From Flaveria trinervia (Eukaryota; Streptophyta; Magnoliopsida; Asterales; Asteraceae), in NCBI GenBank assembly GCA_025506515.1, contig CM046451.1:74110599-74174598 (forward strand): DNA of 64,000 nt. Direction: 5' to 3'. Below the pieces are notes generated by a model that worked only from the letters and a program-made list of their open reading frames with translations, searched no databases and was not told the origin of the DNA. Made by a program: the position numbers and the translations under genes. This document shows, piece by piece, positions 21,601 to 33,400 of the stretch (position 1 is the first letter of the stretch; each line of letters starts with the position of its first letter).

Positions 21601-24600
21601 CTAATTAGAATAAGGAACCCAAGCCATGATGGTCTTGGGTTTCACGTTCCTATTCATGATAGTCACCTCCTGGTATTTCCATCTAAATTTTGATTTGGAT
21701 GGAGGTGTTCTGGGAGACTTTTGATGATGAATTGGTCGAGTCATCTCATCGACATCTACTGAGGATTCAGATGAATAATGAAATCGTTGGTCTCTATTTC
21801 TTTGTAAAAATTTAGCCCGAGTTTCATTATCAAAAGTTGGTTTTTGTTTAGGAAGTTCAAGTTTGTGTTTCATTATGAGATGACTTCTGACAGAGTGCAT
21901 CAAAGTAGATGTTTTTGAGATAGGCTTGTGTTGTGGAATTCTCAACCCCTTATGATTAAAGTAACAATCAGATGTATTGTGATTGTTCATGTCACAGATT
22001 GAACAATACTTGTCGAAATTGCAATTTTTGGTGGAGTGATTGTTCATATCACAGATAGAACAATATTGATTGAAGAAGCATTTATCTGTCTTGTGATTGA
22101 ACATGTCATAAATATCACAATACATTGTTTGTTTCTTGAATTAGATTTTTCTTTGTGTGACTCAACTGATACTTTCTTTTGACGAGCCACTTTCTTTTCT
22201 TTAGCAGATGAATCAGAATCAACCCTTTTAGTAGATTGTTTCACAACACTACTTTTCTTCAGTTGTCTGGGTTGTTTCTGTTTCTTCAACTTACTTCTCA
22301 CTTCTTTCTCAAACTGGTCAACATGTTCTTTGTTATAGATATCAAACCCAACTCCCTGCCTTAACCTTGATGACTGTGGGTGTGATGAAGTTTTATGTGT
22401 TGAATCAATTTTTCAGTTTGTTTCTTTTTCAATGAAACCTTTTCTGATTTGCTTGAATTTTGTGGAGATATAATCTCATTATCAGAACTACTCTCAGTAG
22501 TAGGTCTCACTGTCTTGACATATTTCTTTTTGCCTTAGAAAACAGATGGTATGAATTTTATAAAAGGTACAATTGCTTTTACAGGACTTGATGGTTTCAT
22601 GACACTCACTGTCTTGTTTGAACACTCTTTGATTTTGATTGGGTGAGCTAACTTGATTTTATCCTTATTGGTTTCAAAATAAACATCAAGTTTGTTTTAA
22701 GGATTTGTCACTTGTTCTGATTTAGGTTCCATAGTTTTAGGTTCAATTGATTTAGAGAGTGAGACAGAGTCAGGCATGACAGTGTAATTGTCATTGTATG
22801 GCGGAGGACATGAAATATACCCAATCCCTGACATGTCCTCTAGATCCTTTTGTGAATCCAGCATCTCTTGCAGCTTGACTGAAAACATTTGAAACTTCTC
22901 AAGTTTCACTTCAGTCATAGATTGTTGAGCTTTAGCTTGAGCTAAGTTTTCAGTAAGTAGTTCATTTTCAGCTTCAAGATTGTATTTCTCACCATGCAAT
23001 TTTTCTATTTCAGAAATGAGAGATTTGATTTTGATTTCAAAACTTTTTAGTTCTCTCTTCATCATTTCTGACTTCACTTTTTCTTCTTTAATTTTATCTC
23101 CTAGTTTATGGTTGTGTTCTCTATACTCTTGTAGTTCATTTATGCATTTTTCACTACAAAGATTAGTTTTTACCTTAATAGGCATTAAGATGGTCCATCA
23201 TTGATGTGAGCCATAAGAGCATGATTCGGGAATTAAGGCTTAACTTCCTCAGCATACACACTCTAGTCACAGATCCCATCTTGATTGATCACAAGGGCAC
23301 TGGCAGAAGGCTGACTGCTTGCATGGGCTTGATTTGTCAGTTGTGGTTGATTCTGGTATGTTTGTTGATGATGAGAATGATGGTACTACTATTGTTGATT
23401 GTTTGAGTGATAGCTTGAATTGGGTTGTGATGATGATTGGCCTGGAGAGTTCATTGAATAGTTGTTTCTTTTGGGAGCATTGCACTGTCTTGAGAAATGG
23501 CCAGTCATGCCATAGTTGAAGCATTTCACCTTGGATTTATCATATCCAAGTTTTGTGTTCTCATTCAGGCTCACTTTCTTCCTTTTCTGAAGAATTCATT
23601 TGCTCTCATGGCAATCATTGCCATTTGCCACCGTAGATCCATCTCCTCAACATCATCAGGATCCATTTCTTCTAAATCTTCCTGAATTAGGTGGGCAGAA
23701 GTGATTCTTCCTCCTAGATATGCTTCAAAGCTTGTAACAAAGGCATTGTAAGTTGCCTTTTGCTCTTCTGATTTTAACTCTTCTCGAGAGGTTTGAGGAG
23801 CAGTGGTGACTTTAGGTGCTTGAGCTGAAGTTGAAGGGTGATTGACCAGTGGAGATGCAATGAACCCAGTATTGTTCATTTGACCTCTTGATTAGATGAA
23901 GTCATCTTCCTCTGTGATTAAAGCATTTTCAACAGAATGAGATTTTGAAGGAAATTTGTAGGCCTCAATCACTCTTGGTCCACTCAGGTTTCGGCTTCGT
24001 TCATCAAGTTCCAAAGCTTCAATCTTGGCTATCATAATGTCTAGAGTGGTACTCTCAAGGTCAAGAGTATTTTTCAGCATTGTGACATTTTGCTTCCAAT
24101 TTTCAGGTAGACTGTGAAGCATTTTCTTATTAAGTTCTTTAATATTGAAAGAAACACCCATAATTTCCAAGTCATTTACCAACTGTACAAATCTGTGCAG
24201 TTTTTTTGATATGGATTCTCCTTTGTGTGATGGAAGGTTTCATACTGATTGAGCAGCTTGTCTTTGTTAATTTCAGCAACCTCACTGCTTCCTTCACACA
24301 TAATTTTGAGTGCATCCCAAACAGCTTTAGTAGTTCCATACTTTTCCAATCTTTTCAGCACATCCATTTTGAGTGCTTGAGTCAAAATTGAGTATGCTTT
24401 GAGATCAATTTTGATTTTCTATAGTCATCTTCATCCAGAGTTAAGTCTTCAATTGGTATTCTAGAAGTTTTGTAAAGTGCAGCTTGAGCTGTTGATAGAG
24501 TAACATGAATATGTGGACCCTTACGTATTAAGATCCAAAAATCAGGATCTACACCTGTGATATAATTTCTAACCTTATTCTCCATTGTTTAAACTTAGAT

Positions 24601-24662
24601 TTGTGTTTAAGCATGGGAGGTTTAGGTGTATGACCTAGTTCAGAGTAACTGTTAGAATCCAT
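21601..24662 (-). pseudogene. Element B gag with coiled coil and extra zinc knuckles, broken
   Basis: Start at ATG 24662 (MDSNSYSELGHTPKPPM). The capsid-like part includes LSTAQAALYKTSRIP, MDVLKRLEKYGTTKAVWDAL and SLPENWKQNVTML. A knuckle near 23520 reads CFNYGMTGHFSRQC, with the second Cys changed to Tyr. A coiled coil (23185-22810) ends in GIGYISCPPPYN, a pattern common in Sirevirus Gag. A second set of knuckles lies at 22125-21960: CDIYDMFNHKTDKC (degenerate), CSICDMNNHSTKNC and CSICDMNNHNTSDC. The gene then runs to an Arg/Lys-rich stretch ending AWVPYSN at 21601. Several frameshifts and stops separate these blocks. Confidence 0.9.
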
Positions 24663-24905
24663 GTTGATTTGTGTAAGTATAGATTTAGTTGATTTTAAGA
24701 TTGATTATGTTTGATGAGTCTAACTTGTTCAAGCAGTTCTTTCGAGGTTCAGAATGAGTTTTGTAATGATTTTCTAGCTGTTCGACAGGAGTATTCTTGT
24801 TGTTTACTAAGTAGAGATGATGATATCCACTACTAGCACTTGATTACCAGATCAATCGAGTTCTATTCAGTCTGTGCGCAGATTTGAAAGAGAATCGAGA
24901 GCCAG

Positions 24906-24920
24906 AGCTCTGATACCAAT
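24906..24920 (-). promoter_or_regulatory. Element B primer binding site
   Basis: On the minus strand ATTGGTATCAGAGC directly follows the LTR end CCCCAGTCA, an exact match to the usual initiator-tRNA-Met complement. Confidence 0.92.
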
Positions 24921-25672
24921 TGACTGGGGTTTAGTAAGAGTGATATTCTACTGAGAATTGAATATGATAATCAAGTCAATGATTGAGTGGCAGAAATAAA
25001 CAATCAAAGAACATTCAAGGCAAGAAAATTACTCATAAATGCTGTTTGTATTAATATATGAAAGTTGATAAATTGAACAGAATAATTACAACAAAAATCT
25101 CTATCTAATAGCCGTCACCTCAGTACGAGATTAATTATTCTTTTTATAGGCAGACAAGATGTCTTTACAAAATGACTAAACTGCCGCTGACCTATTACAT
25201 TAGAAACTAGTTTAAGTCTTGATCCGCATCTTTGCTTGTTCATCCGCATTGACAAATGCGGATGAGATAATCTTAATGAGCATTTCCACTTGATCATCAG
25301 CATTAGAAAGTTGGTCATCCGCATTGGTTAATGTGGATGAACAAATACTCATGCGCATTTGGTTGGTCATCCGGATTTGTAAATGCGATGAGCAAAGTCT
25401 TGTCCGCATCTTCTTTTGTTCTTCCGCATTAGTCAATGCGGAAGAGTAACTTGTCTTCAGCATTAGTATTATGTCTTCCGCATTAGTCAATGCAGAAGAA
25501 TAACACTTGTCCGCATCAGATTATGTATTCCGCATTAACTAATGCGGAAGATAACACTTGTTATTTCCTTGCAGATCTTCATCCGCATTGTCTTGGGGAC
25601 TTGTGGGATTTCAGCTGAGCAATCATCAATTCACCTATTGAGTGGCATGTATGATCCTTTCAGGGTGCAACA
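24921..25672 (-). repeat. Element B 5' LTR with tandem hairpins
   Basis: 752 bp; on the + strand TGACTGGGG to GTGCAACA. TATA box TATAAAAA (minus) near 25141-25148. Between 25230 and 25590 are at least five hairpins built on CCGCATT/AATGCGG. Examples are TCATCCGCATT-gaca-AATGCGGATGA (11-bp stem, about 25239-25264), CTTCCGCATT-agtc-AATGCGGAAG (about 25420-25444) and TTCCGCATTA-ac-TAATGCGGAA (about 25529-25550). Confidence 0.93.
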
Positions 25673-25677
25673 ACAAC

Positions 25678-25741
25678 ATTACCCATGATTGTTTGAGGAA
25701 TAACAGGTTTAGGGGATGAAACCTTTATAAGGGGGTGGACT
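25678..25741 (+). pseudogene. Gypsy unit G1: last codons and polypurine tract
   Basis: Continues 12197 after element B. The coding end is followed by GGGGATGAAACCTTTATAAG and GGGGGTGGA, the typical Tekay-type tract before an LTR that starts with a form of TGTAACACCCGG. Confidence 0.8.
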
Positions 25742-26139
25742 TGGAACACCCGGTTATTCTTTTAAAAGATTATTAAAGAAAGAATAAAGTGAAGAAAAGA
25801 AAGAAACACCATTTTACACAGTTGAGGGGTAAAAAGTGTCAAATTACATACAGGTTTAAAATTTGGTGTAAAAGGTGATGGCCGTCCATGTTGTCTGCCT
25901 ACACGTTTTCATTTGGATATTTTAGAGAGAGAAAGGGAAGAAGAGTTGAAGTTTTGGGTTTTTGGAATAACAAGAGCAGAAGTTCGAATTCAATGTTAGG
26001 TTAGGACCATGTCACGTTTTCCTCAGGAGTGTAGCTCACAGATCGTCTTACGATCCCTTGGAAATCAAGAATCATAGTAAGTTAAGTCTTGACTTGTTGA
26101 ATGGGGACGCCATAATATTCATCTGGCTATTGAGCTTCA
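25742..26139 (+). repeat. Gypsy LTR, first segment
   Basis: Starts TGGAACACCCGG right after the polypurine tract. The sequence continues to about 26140, where accessory-ORF material (X) begins. Further LTR pieces are inferred at about 28741-28952, 42405-42804 and 47122-47318; the exact break at X is not resolved. Confidence 0.65.
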
Positions 26140-26249
26140 TCTGTTTGATTTAACATTTAACTCATCACACATAATTCATTAATCAAGACATTTAAACATA
26201 AATAATTATTAATCACATTAATGTAATACACAATTCTAGTACAAAAGTT

Positions 26250-28407
26250 TCAAATACAAAAACATCTAATCATTACTTTTGCCTTGATCGGTTGTTTCTT
26301 CAGCTTGAGGAGCTGAGGACGAGGCTCTTTGATCCTCATTTTGCTTAGTGCGCCTCTCCTTTGCTCATGGATTTGAGGGTGATACAACACCATCACCTTC
26401 TTGATCATCCTCATCATCATCATCAACTCCTTTTCCCTTCCACTTCCTCCCGCTTCCTCCTCATCATCATCTTCTTCATCATTAGTATGCTCATCATCAT
26501 CATCCACATCATCACCATCATCATCACCCTCTTTAATCTTTAAAGGCTCACCTTTAGATTCCTTCAGCCTTACAATAATCTTATTTTTCCTTTTCTCTAG
26601 TCCCTCGATCCTTTTCACCGATTCCAACACCAACTCGTTTTGACTCTTTAGTGCATGGTGGGCTCGGCCTAAAGCTCTCTCATATTGTGCATTCTTCTCG
26701 CTGAGCTGATATATTTGCTTGGCTTGAGCGGCATTTACCGCCATCAGCTGGTTCATTTGAGTAGCTCTCAGATCATCAGTTGCGATTAGCTTATCACGAT
26801 GCGGTTTAGGCTGCCAGCTGCTCCTCTAACCCGACCGTGGGTATAGTGGAGCCATGTATCTAGGTATTGGGTGGATGTACGAGCTTGTTGAGTGGTGGTG
26901 GATGTAGTGAAGATGGGAGTAGGAATGGGATAGAGTTGTGTGGGTGTGTGGGGTGAGGTGGAGGTAGGTGTATAAGTAGTGGAGGGAGTATCAGTGGCTG
27001 TGGAGTGAGAGTGGGTGAAGTGGTAGTAGTAGTTGTGGTAATGAGAGTGGGTGAAATAGTAGTAGTGGCTGTGGTATTGGTGGGGGCTATGGTAGTGGCA
27101 GTGGCTGTGGTAGTGGTAGTGGCAGTGACTGTAATGATAGGGTGATCCTCTACCTCTTCCTCTTTTTGATGTGAGGTTGGGCCATCCTTTCTTCCTTGAG
27201 CCTTTGGCAATATGGGCTCCCCTGAGCTGATAGGCCGGTCAAGTTTGTAAGTGGGATCAGTGACTTCAGGATCATCACCTGAAGTACCAGCTAGGCTTCC
27301 ACCAAGCACCTCTATCCCTTTCTTGGTAGCCACAACCTGGCTACCTACTTGCCTAACAAGAGGCTCATCATCTGACTCTTCTTCTTCATCTAGTAGAAAG
27401 TCAGGGTGGATAGCTGCCTGCTCATAGCCACCTGGAGCATTTGAGTTACCTTGTAGAGATAGTGGAGATATAGTAGAAGTGCCAGTGGCCCGTGGTTGAC
27501 TCGGACCAAAATCTCCACCACCTTGACAGTCATCAAGATCGTTATCATCATCATCATCTTCATCGGTGGGTACTACAATGGGCTCAACATCAGAATCACT
27601 ATGATCGTGACGCCATTTCTTGCGAGTAGCCGCCACGTTGTCTTCGTTGGCCAAATGCCCAAACAATCTCCCGACCCCGGCTTCACCTGCTTCCCCCGGT
27701 ACACCTTCATTCTTCCCAAAGTAGTGCCATCCATCACCTCTAAAATAAAAACATTATCTTTCTCTTTCTACAACAGAGGAAGCTTCTCATCTATGATCAT
27801 TTGTAAGAACCTTGGATACATAAAGAAGCCTTCCTTGCCTTTGGCCTCGATGTTCTCTTTCAAGTGCAAGAAGAGCATGCGAGAGAAACTGAACGGGTGG
27901 TTCAGTATCATTGCAACATATGCTTCTCGATTGGTCAGAATCTCATCGAATCATCCTCACCTTAAATCTATGCACTTTAGGATAACATGAGCTAACTACT
28001 TAAACTAGGGGCACATGTGATCTTATTGAGCATACCTACATTGATGTCCCCAACGTACTTTATCCTTAGAAAACATCCGGAATAGTTAGGGGATGCAGCT
28101 TGGTTGGGTAGGCACCGTTCTCACCCAGATCTCAGACTCGCCTTAGATCAACTTTAGTAATCTGAATCTCTTGTCCGAAGATGGTGCTCCGAATACACTG
28201 GGGCTCAATGGACTTGTCGACCGAGGCACCTTCCCAAAAGGTCTGCTGTATCGATTTGTATGGACTGTAAGGTGTAAATACGGCCTTGTAGATCCTCGAT
28301 CTCTGCAGAAAGGCTATAAACCTAGCGAACTCAGAAGCGTTCCGAGAAGTAGCATCTAAATGAACACAGATCTTGTGCTTGATGCTCATCATCCATCTAT
28401 CGGCCAT
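26250..28407 (-). pseudogene. X accessory ORF, broken
   Basis: Starts MADRWMMSIKHK at 28407. It shows KSIQQTFWEGASV, then FGQEIQITKVDLRRV ending near 28132, then readable short frames (SGCFLRIKYVGDINVG near 28060) and FFMYPRFLQMI near 27830-27800. The 27666-26860 part is acidic then Thr/Pro-rich (DEDDDDDNDLDD, many TTTTTT-type runs). A coiled coil starts at 26756 (AAQAKQIYQLSEKNAQYERAL) and ends in an Asp/Glu tract coded by GAT/GAA repeats (about 26540-26400). A candidate GT...AG intron lies near 28033-27970, but I cannot tell it from decay. It is clearly the same kind of protein as the ORFs at 2251, 15574 and 37934. Confidence 0.7.
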
Positions 28408-28479
28408 GTTGCTACAACACAAGAAACATATACATTAGATTTGTGCATAACAGAAGATAGTTGGAATTTAACTACTTTG

Positions 28480-28725
28480 ATCAAACTGGTTCAGTCGCGC
28501 GATTGAACCATACGACTGAGTTGTAGTCGTACGATTGAGTTCAATCATACGATTTAGCCTTCGGCTCAGTTCAATCGTGCGATTGAGCCTGGGACTGAAC
28601 ATAGTTGTATGCTCCACCATGTGGTTGAGTCAGTTGTGCGACTGAGTCAACGATTGATTCACTCGTGCGATTGAATCGTGCGCTTGGCTCAATCGTGCGA
28701 CTGAAGTTCATGAGCATGACCATTC
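28480..28725 (-). repeat. X palindrome array, TCAATCGTGCGATTGA type
   Basis: Between about 28489 and 28706 the half-sites CAATCG/CAGTCG and CGATTG/CGACTG alternate around TG, CG or TA centres. Examples are TCAATCGTGCGATTGA (about 28572-28587), TCAGTCGCGCGATTGA and CTCAATCGTGCGACTGA. About ten such units are present. None of the other elements in the window has this motif. Confidence 0.8.
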
Positions 28726-28740
28726 GCATCCTTTACTGCT

Positions 28741-28952
28741 AAACCCCATGGACTTGAATCATTGTCAAAAACATGACATTATACTTCGTGTTTAAAGTCA
28801 TTTGGACCGTAGAGTCTCGTAAGGCTTGCAAGCAAAATGTATAGAGGTGCATGACTCTAAAATGTCGTAAGCTCAACTGTGTGTGGTTTAGCTAACCCTT
28901 AAGGATACACGCAGGGGTCTAGTCTTTGTGACTGACCGGTGGTATAGTAAAT
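28741..28952 (+). repeat. Gypsy LTR, second segment (approximate left end)
   Basis: Runs into GGTATAGTAAAT at 28952. The next host base after element E1 continues GGTTTATAGTGAATACTC at 42405, so both sides belong to one sequence. Assignment to the gypsy LTR rests on continuity with the piece that ends at the PBS. Confidence 0.55.
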
Positions 28953-29890
28953 TGTTGGACGAAAAAAACCAATGAGCCTGATGAGAAAAACCTCTAAGTC
29001 CTACAGACATCACAACAACTACTGAAGACTTGATCAGCTGTTTGACAAAGTTTGAAGACTTCAATAGCTAAAGACTAAAGTACTGAAGACTTCAACAGCT
29101 AAAGACCAAAGTCTGAAGATCAACAGCTGAACACTAAAGTACTGAAGACTTCCACAGCTGAAGACCAAAGTCTGAAGATAACAACTGAAGACTAAAATAC
29201 TGAAGACTTCAACAGCTGAAGACTAAAGTACTGAAGACTTCAACAGCTGAAGACCAAAGTATGAAGATCAACAACTGAAGAAAAAGTACTGAAGATCAAC
29301 AGCTGAAGTACAAAGACTGAAGACATCAGCTGATGACAACAGCTGAAGTTCAAGTACAAGTACTGAAGCCTTCAGAGTTTGTTAAACAGCTGAAGAAGCA
29401 TTCTTCAGTTGTTGTGATGGTTTCCTTTCAGTAGTTTTCTTTTTGTTTAAGTATTTGTAAAACGACTGAAGAGCAGCATGTTCTTGTAGTCGTTTGTGTT
29501 TCAGTAGTTTTAGTGACAGTTAACACTTAGTACTTTTGTAAGAAGATGTCAGCTGTTTTGACATCTTCAGTAGTTGTGTTAACTTTTTGTAACTTGAATA
29601 ATTCTGTTAGATGACACTATCAAATGACATCAGCAGACGTCACATCTCCTATATAAGGAATGTTCCACCACGACATTCTTATATAAGGGATGATTGACTT
29701 GATTGTAAGGGTGACATTTTGCTACCACGAAAGCGCGTATTGAATAAAATATGTGATTTGCAGAATTCTTTCTATAATCGTTTGTTCTTACATTGAATAT
29801 CAACTGTATTCTTGTGAATTGTCTAATTCATTGTTTGATTTCCGCTGCAATACTCTCTAATCAATCAAACGTAGATCACTGATCCTAACA
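28953..29890 (+). repeat. Element E1 5' LTR
   Basis: 938 bp. The first half is a dense array of CAGCTGAAGA, ACTGAAGACTTCAACAG and AAGTACTGAAG units (29020-29400). Two TATATAAGG boxes (29650-29658 and 29680-29688) and AATAAA at 29743-29748 mark the likely promoter and polyadenylation region. Confidence 0.96.
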
Positions 29891-29892
29891 AT

Positions 29893-29904
29893 TGGTATCA
29901 GAGC
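29893..29904 (+). promoter_or_regulatory. Element E1 primer binding site
   Basis: TGGTATCAGAGC, exact, 2 bp after the LTR. A 214-bp leader to the gag ATG at 30119 holds no gene. Confidence 0.95.
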
Positions 29905-30118
29905 AGGTTAATCATTGATCGATCTAACTATTGATCATTGAAACTGCTAATCGATATCTGCATTTTATTGAATTGGCATATTTGCAAGAATTGGTTATAG
30001 TTAAATTGAATTTGCTTCTTTCGTTTTATTGCTTTTCTATTTTCTCTTGGTTCAATTTGGTCTGTTGTGTTCTGTTCTAAATCTGTTAAAACTTAATTGA
30101 TTTTAGTTGAATCTGAGA

Positions 30119-32026
30119 ATGACTACTCCTTCTAATGACCCTCACAATACCGGTTCTGCAACCAAGCCTCCGATGCTGTTAGGACTGAGTATAACATATG
30201 GCAACGAAGAATGCTTCATCACCTGTCTGTTAACAGTTCAGGTTGTTGGACATCAGTGGTACATGGTCCACATAAGCCTATGGTGAACAATCCGGAAACC
30301 AATCAAATGGTTCCAAAGAAGAAGGAACAATACTCAGATGAAGATCGAAAACTGTTTGAGATTGATGCTAAAGCCCATGGAATTCTGGCCATGGCACTGC
30401 CGAATGAAATCTATTCCGGGCTTATGCATCATGAAACTGCTCATGTTCTCTGGAATGCACTGAAGGAACAATTCGGTGGAACTAATGAGGTCTTAGCAAA
30501 CAATAGAGAAATCCTTGCCTAACAATATGAAACATTCTCTCATAGGAAGGGTGAGACACTGACTCAATAGTATGAGCGTTTTTCCTATTTGATCTCTGAG
30601 CTAAAAATGGTCAAACATGAATATACCAATAGCCAGATGAACAACAGATTCCTCAGATCGCTGCCTGAGAGATGGGACACATACACTATTGTCCTACGCT
30701 CCAGTGCAAATCTGGATAAACTATCTCTCACCCAACTTCATGGGAAACTGCCTACATTTGAGAGAGAGATAGAGCAGAAAAGGAAACTGGCATCATCAGG
30801 AAAGCTCACTCATGACTTTGTACCAGGGAACACTGCCTTGGTTGGTCATGAGTCAGAATATGTTGCATCTGAAAGTAATTATGATGAGCATATAGATTTC
30901 TCTTCAAATAGTTCAGATCATGCATTTGTTGGTGTTGATAGTCACTCAGGCTGTAATAGTGACAATTTATGTTTTATCATGGATGATTTTATAGGAATAG
31001 CTGATGATGATCTAGAAGAGATGGATATTCTGAGCCAAATGGCCTTGATTAATATCAGATCTCAAAAGTTCTACAAGAGGACTGGCAGGAAATTTCCAGG
31101 ACTCTCTGGCAAAACCAAAGTTGGTTTTGACAAGAGTAAGTTGAGGTGTCACAAATGCCAAAGGCTTGGACACTTTGCAAGAGAGTGTAGATCATCTGGA
31201 TCTAATCCTCTGCACCCTTTGTGACTTTTCCAAGCACTTGTCCACAAAACAGGGGGCAACAACCTACTAGTTCTGGTCATCATTCACAACCTGTTTCACC
31301 TGCATATTTTGTCCCTCAGGGTCCAATGTCATATCCGTATCCCTGCTATTGCATGCCTCAGCCAAATCAGTTCAAGTTCCTACTGCACAACAACCGCAAG
31401 CATTACCTAAGCCTCTACCATCTCATTCACAACCTCATCACAGCTTTTTCACCCCTGGTAATGTTGACTGGAGCAGTTTACCAGATGATCTCTCTGGTAC
31501 TGAGCAATTATTTACTGGTGATGGTTAACATGGTGGTGAACATCCTTTTGGGTATCTAGCTCTCATGGCCCTTTAATCTACTGAGGGTTCTTGCTCCAAT
31601 GCATCTTCTTCACAGGTAACCCAGGTATCTTTTGAGGCTAAGGCCAAGCTTTGTTCTGAATCTTGCATAGATGCATTTGTCTTTATTAGAGAAGCAAATG
31701 TAGCTGTAATTAATCAAAATCTAGAGCTTGAGCAAACTATTTCCCAAAGAAATGCTGAATACGTGTCTGTCCTTAAGGACAAAGATGATGAGATTTATAA
31801 GCTTAAATGCCAATTAAATGATGAAAAGGCTAAGCTAGACGTCATTCTTGAGAACCATAAGGAACTCAAAGAAAAACTTGCAGTTACCCAAGTTGAGTGT
31901 GACCGCTGGGTGTCATCCTGCAAGGGATTTGAAATGCTGCTTAGTAAGCAATCTGCTTCGAATGTGAAGTTTGGGATTAGTTATAACCATATTGCACCTC
32001 CAATAGATTTTACTCCAAAACCATAG
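30119..32026 (+). pseudogene. Element E1 gag, broken
   Basis: Starts MTTPSNDPHNTGS at 30119. Compared with the copy at 62120, one base is missing near 30180, which shifts the frame. Then come LMHHETAHVLWNALKEQFGG, stops at 30520-30522 and 30568-30570, and RSLPERWDTYTIVLRS. The zinc knuckle CHKCQRLGHFAREC is intact at about 31148-31190. A Pro/Gln-rich stretch leads to a coiled coil (about 31760-31960) and SASNVKFGISYNHIAPP, matching the GIGY/PPP end of Sirevirus Gag. The protein would form the particle and package RNA. Confidence 0.92.
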
Positions 32027-32410
32027 TAAAATCTGAAAGTGAAAGCAATCTCCAAACCACATTATCATGTGCATCATCCACAAGTGATCTCCAAAATCAC
32101 ATGATGTAATAAGGGTTGATACCTCAGCAAGTCAATTGGCTGATGGGCTAACTACTCATAAGCACATGAAGCTGAGTATTTTAGATGTTGTCCCTCAAAG
32201 TAACTTAAGTACTGAAGGGCAAGTTACAACAACTGAAAAGCATTTCAAATCAGCTGAAATAAATGGATTAACAACTGCTGACAATAAACAGCTGAGAACA
32301 ACTCTTCAGTTGTTACAGATTCTTCAGTACTCAAAAAAATTACTGAAAGGAGAAAAGTACTAAAGAGCACACCTTCAGTAGTTTCCTCATCAGCAGTTGA
32401 TCAATCCAAG
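32027..32410 (+). other. Element E1 gag-pol linker, low coding quality
   Basis: Ser/Thr-rich reading frames with stops and several ACTGAAG, CAGCTGA and TCTTCAGT motifs like those of the LTR. No domain seen. Confidence 0.5.
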
Positions 32411-33400
32411 ATGAAGAATAAGCCATGTGAAATATGTGGTAAATTCAATCATCTTTCTGATGAATGTTGGTATAGAAAGGGTTCCAAACTCAACAGAGAT
32501 AAGATCATCAAAATCCAAATGGATGAAATGAAAACTGAGTTTGAGACCAAGTTTGTACCGCAATCATTCCATTGTGATAAACCCAAGCCTTCAACCAAAT
32601 TCAAAAAGAAGGATTAAGGTTCATCATAAACAGCTGATGGTGCTCCTCATGATAAACATCAGACCAAGTCTGTTAATTTTAAGAAGGAAATGGTGGATCA
32701 CAGGAACTCATCAAACACAAGTACTGATATGTCAAGAGCTGAAAGCTTTGGCTACAAATCAGACACAACTTGTTATGATGGTTCAGCATTTGTTAGGAAG
32801 AGTTAACCAGCTAGATGCACCTGTGATCAAATCACTCAAAAGGCATTCCAAGCCCAAATCTAGGAATCCATTTCAGCACCATCTCCTTCTTCAGCTGTTA
32901 ATCATAAGAAACAAGTTATGGTTGCATCTGTTGATGAAAACAGACCCAAAACCAAAAAGGTTTGGGTCTCAAAATCTAACTAGTTTTCTTTTATGCAGGG
33001 TTCTTCAACATGCCAAAGGAGCATCTGGTATGTGGAGAGTGGAGGATCAATGCATATGACTAGGAGCAGTTATCTTCTTAAGGACTACTCTCAAGGAAAG
33101 AAGGGATTTGTTTCATTTGGAAATGATGGCAGACGTTACATCATTGGGAAAGGATATGTGTCTAATGGAAAAATCAGGTTTGATAATGTCAACCATGTGG
33201 AGAATCTCAAGTATATTCTGTTGAGTGTCAGTCCGATGTGTGATAAAGGGCATGTTGCACTTTTCACAAGCGAGAACTGCAGGACTATGTCTTCCCAAGT
33301 TCTGAGGCTGATTGACAAGGTAATGGATGAACATACTCTCCTGAAGGCCAACAGGATTGGAAGAGTGTATGCCTTGGATTGTCAAAGAAGATTGATATGA
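32411..33400 (+). pseudogene. Element E1 second zinc knuckle and aspartic protease, broken
   Basis: CEICGKFNHLSDEC (32423-32464) is a second CCHC knuckle, downstream of the gag one. After a low-complexity linker with frameshifts, the protease region begins at about 33026 with IWYVESGGSMHMTRS. The family signature is a DSG triad, so the catalytic Asp is Glu here. The rest (YIIGKGYVSNGKIRFDNVNHVE, KYILLSVSPMCDKG) fits copia protease through the GAG-pre-integrase region. Confidence 0.88.

Larger units (their letters stand above)
12198..25672 (-). mobile_element. Element B: full-length Sirevirus-like Ty1/copia, 13.5 kb, TSD ACAAC
   Basis: Minus-strand element with LTRs at both ends (24921-25672 as 5', 12198-12750 as 3'), a PBS, gag, pol, spacer, accessory ORF and polypurine tract. 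The duplication ACAAC flanks it at 12193-12197 and 25673-25677. Joining the flanks restores the reading of the gypsy C-terminus, which confirms both ends. The LTRs differ in length (752 versus 553 bp), mainly by copies of a hairpin repeat. All coding regions carry stops or frameshifts. Confidence 0.95.
26140..28740 (-). mobile_element. X: orphan Sirevirus 3' fragment (palindrome array + accessory ORF) inside the gypsy LTR
   Basis: On the minus strand it consists of a palindrome array (about 28725-28480) followed by an accessory ORF (28407-26250). No pol and no LTR are recognisable. The order array-then-ORF is the same as in elements A, B and E1, which is why I read it as a remnant of a further family. 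Ends and target duplication could not be fixed. Confidence 0.5.

Noticed and set aside
26361..26643. + strand His/Ser-rich ORFs
   Set aside because: Shadow of GAT/GAA microsatellite coding for the acidic tract on the minus strand.
27496..27990. 164-codon + strand ORF
   Set aside because: Antisense to the X accessory ORF, whose minus-strand reading has the MYPRFLQ motif and homologues in the window.
29893..29904. tRNA gene suggested by TGGTATCAGAGC
   Set aside because: This is the primer binding site, complementary to the tRNA 3' end; no cloverleaf follows. The same holds at 6748, 24906 and 47322.
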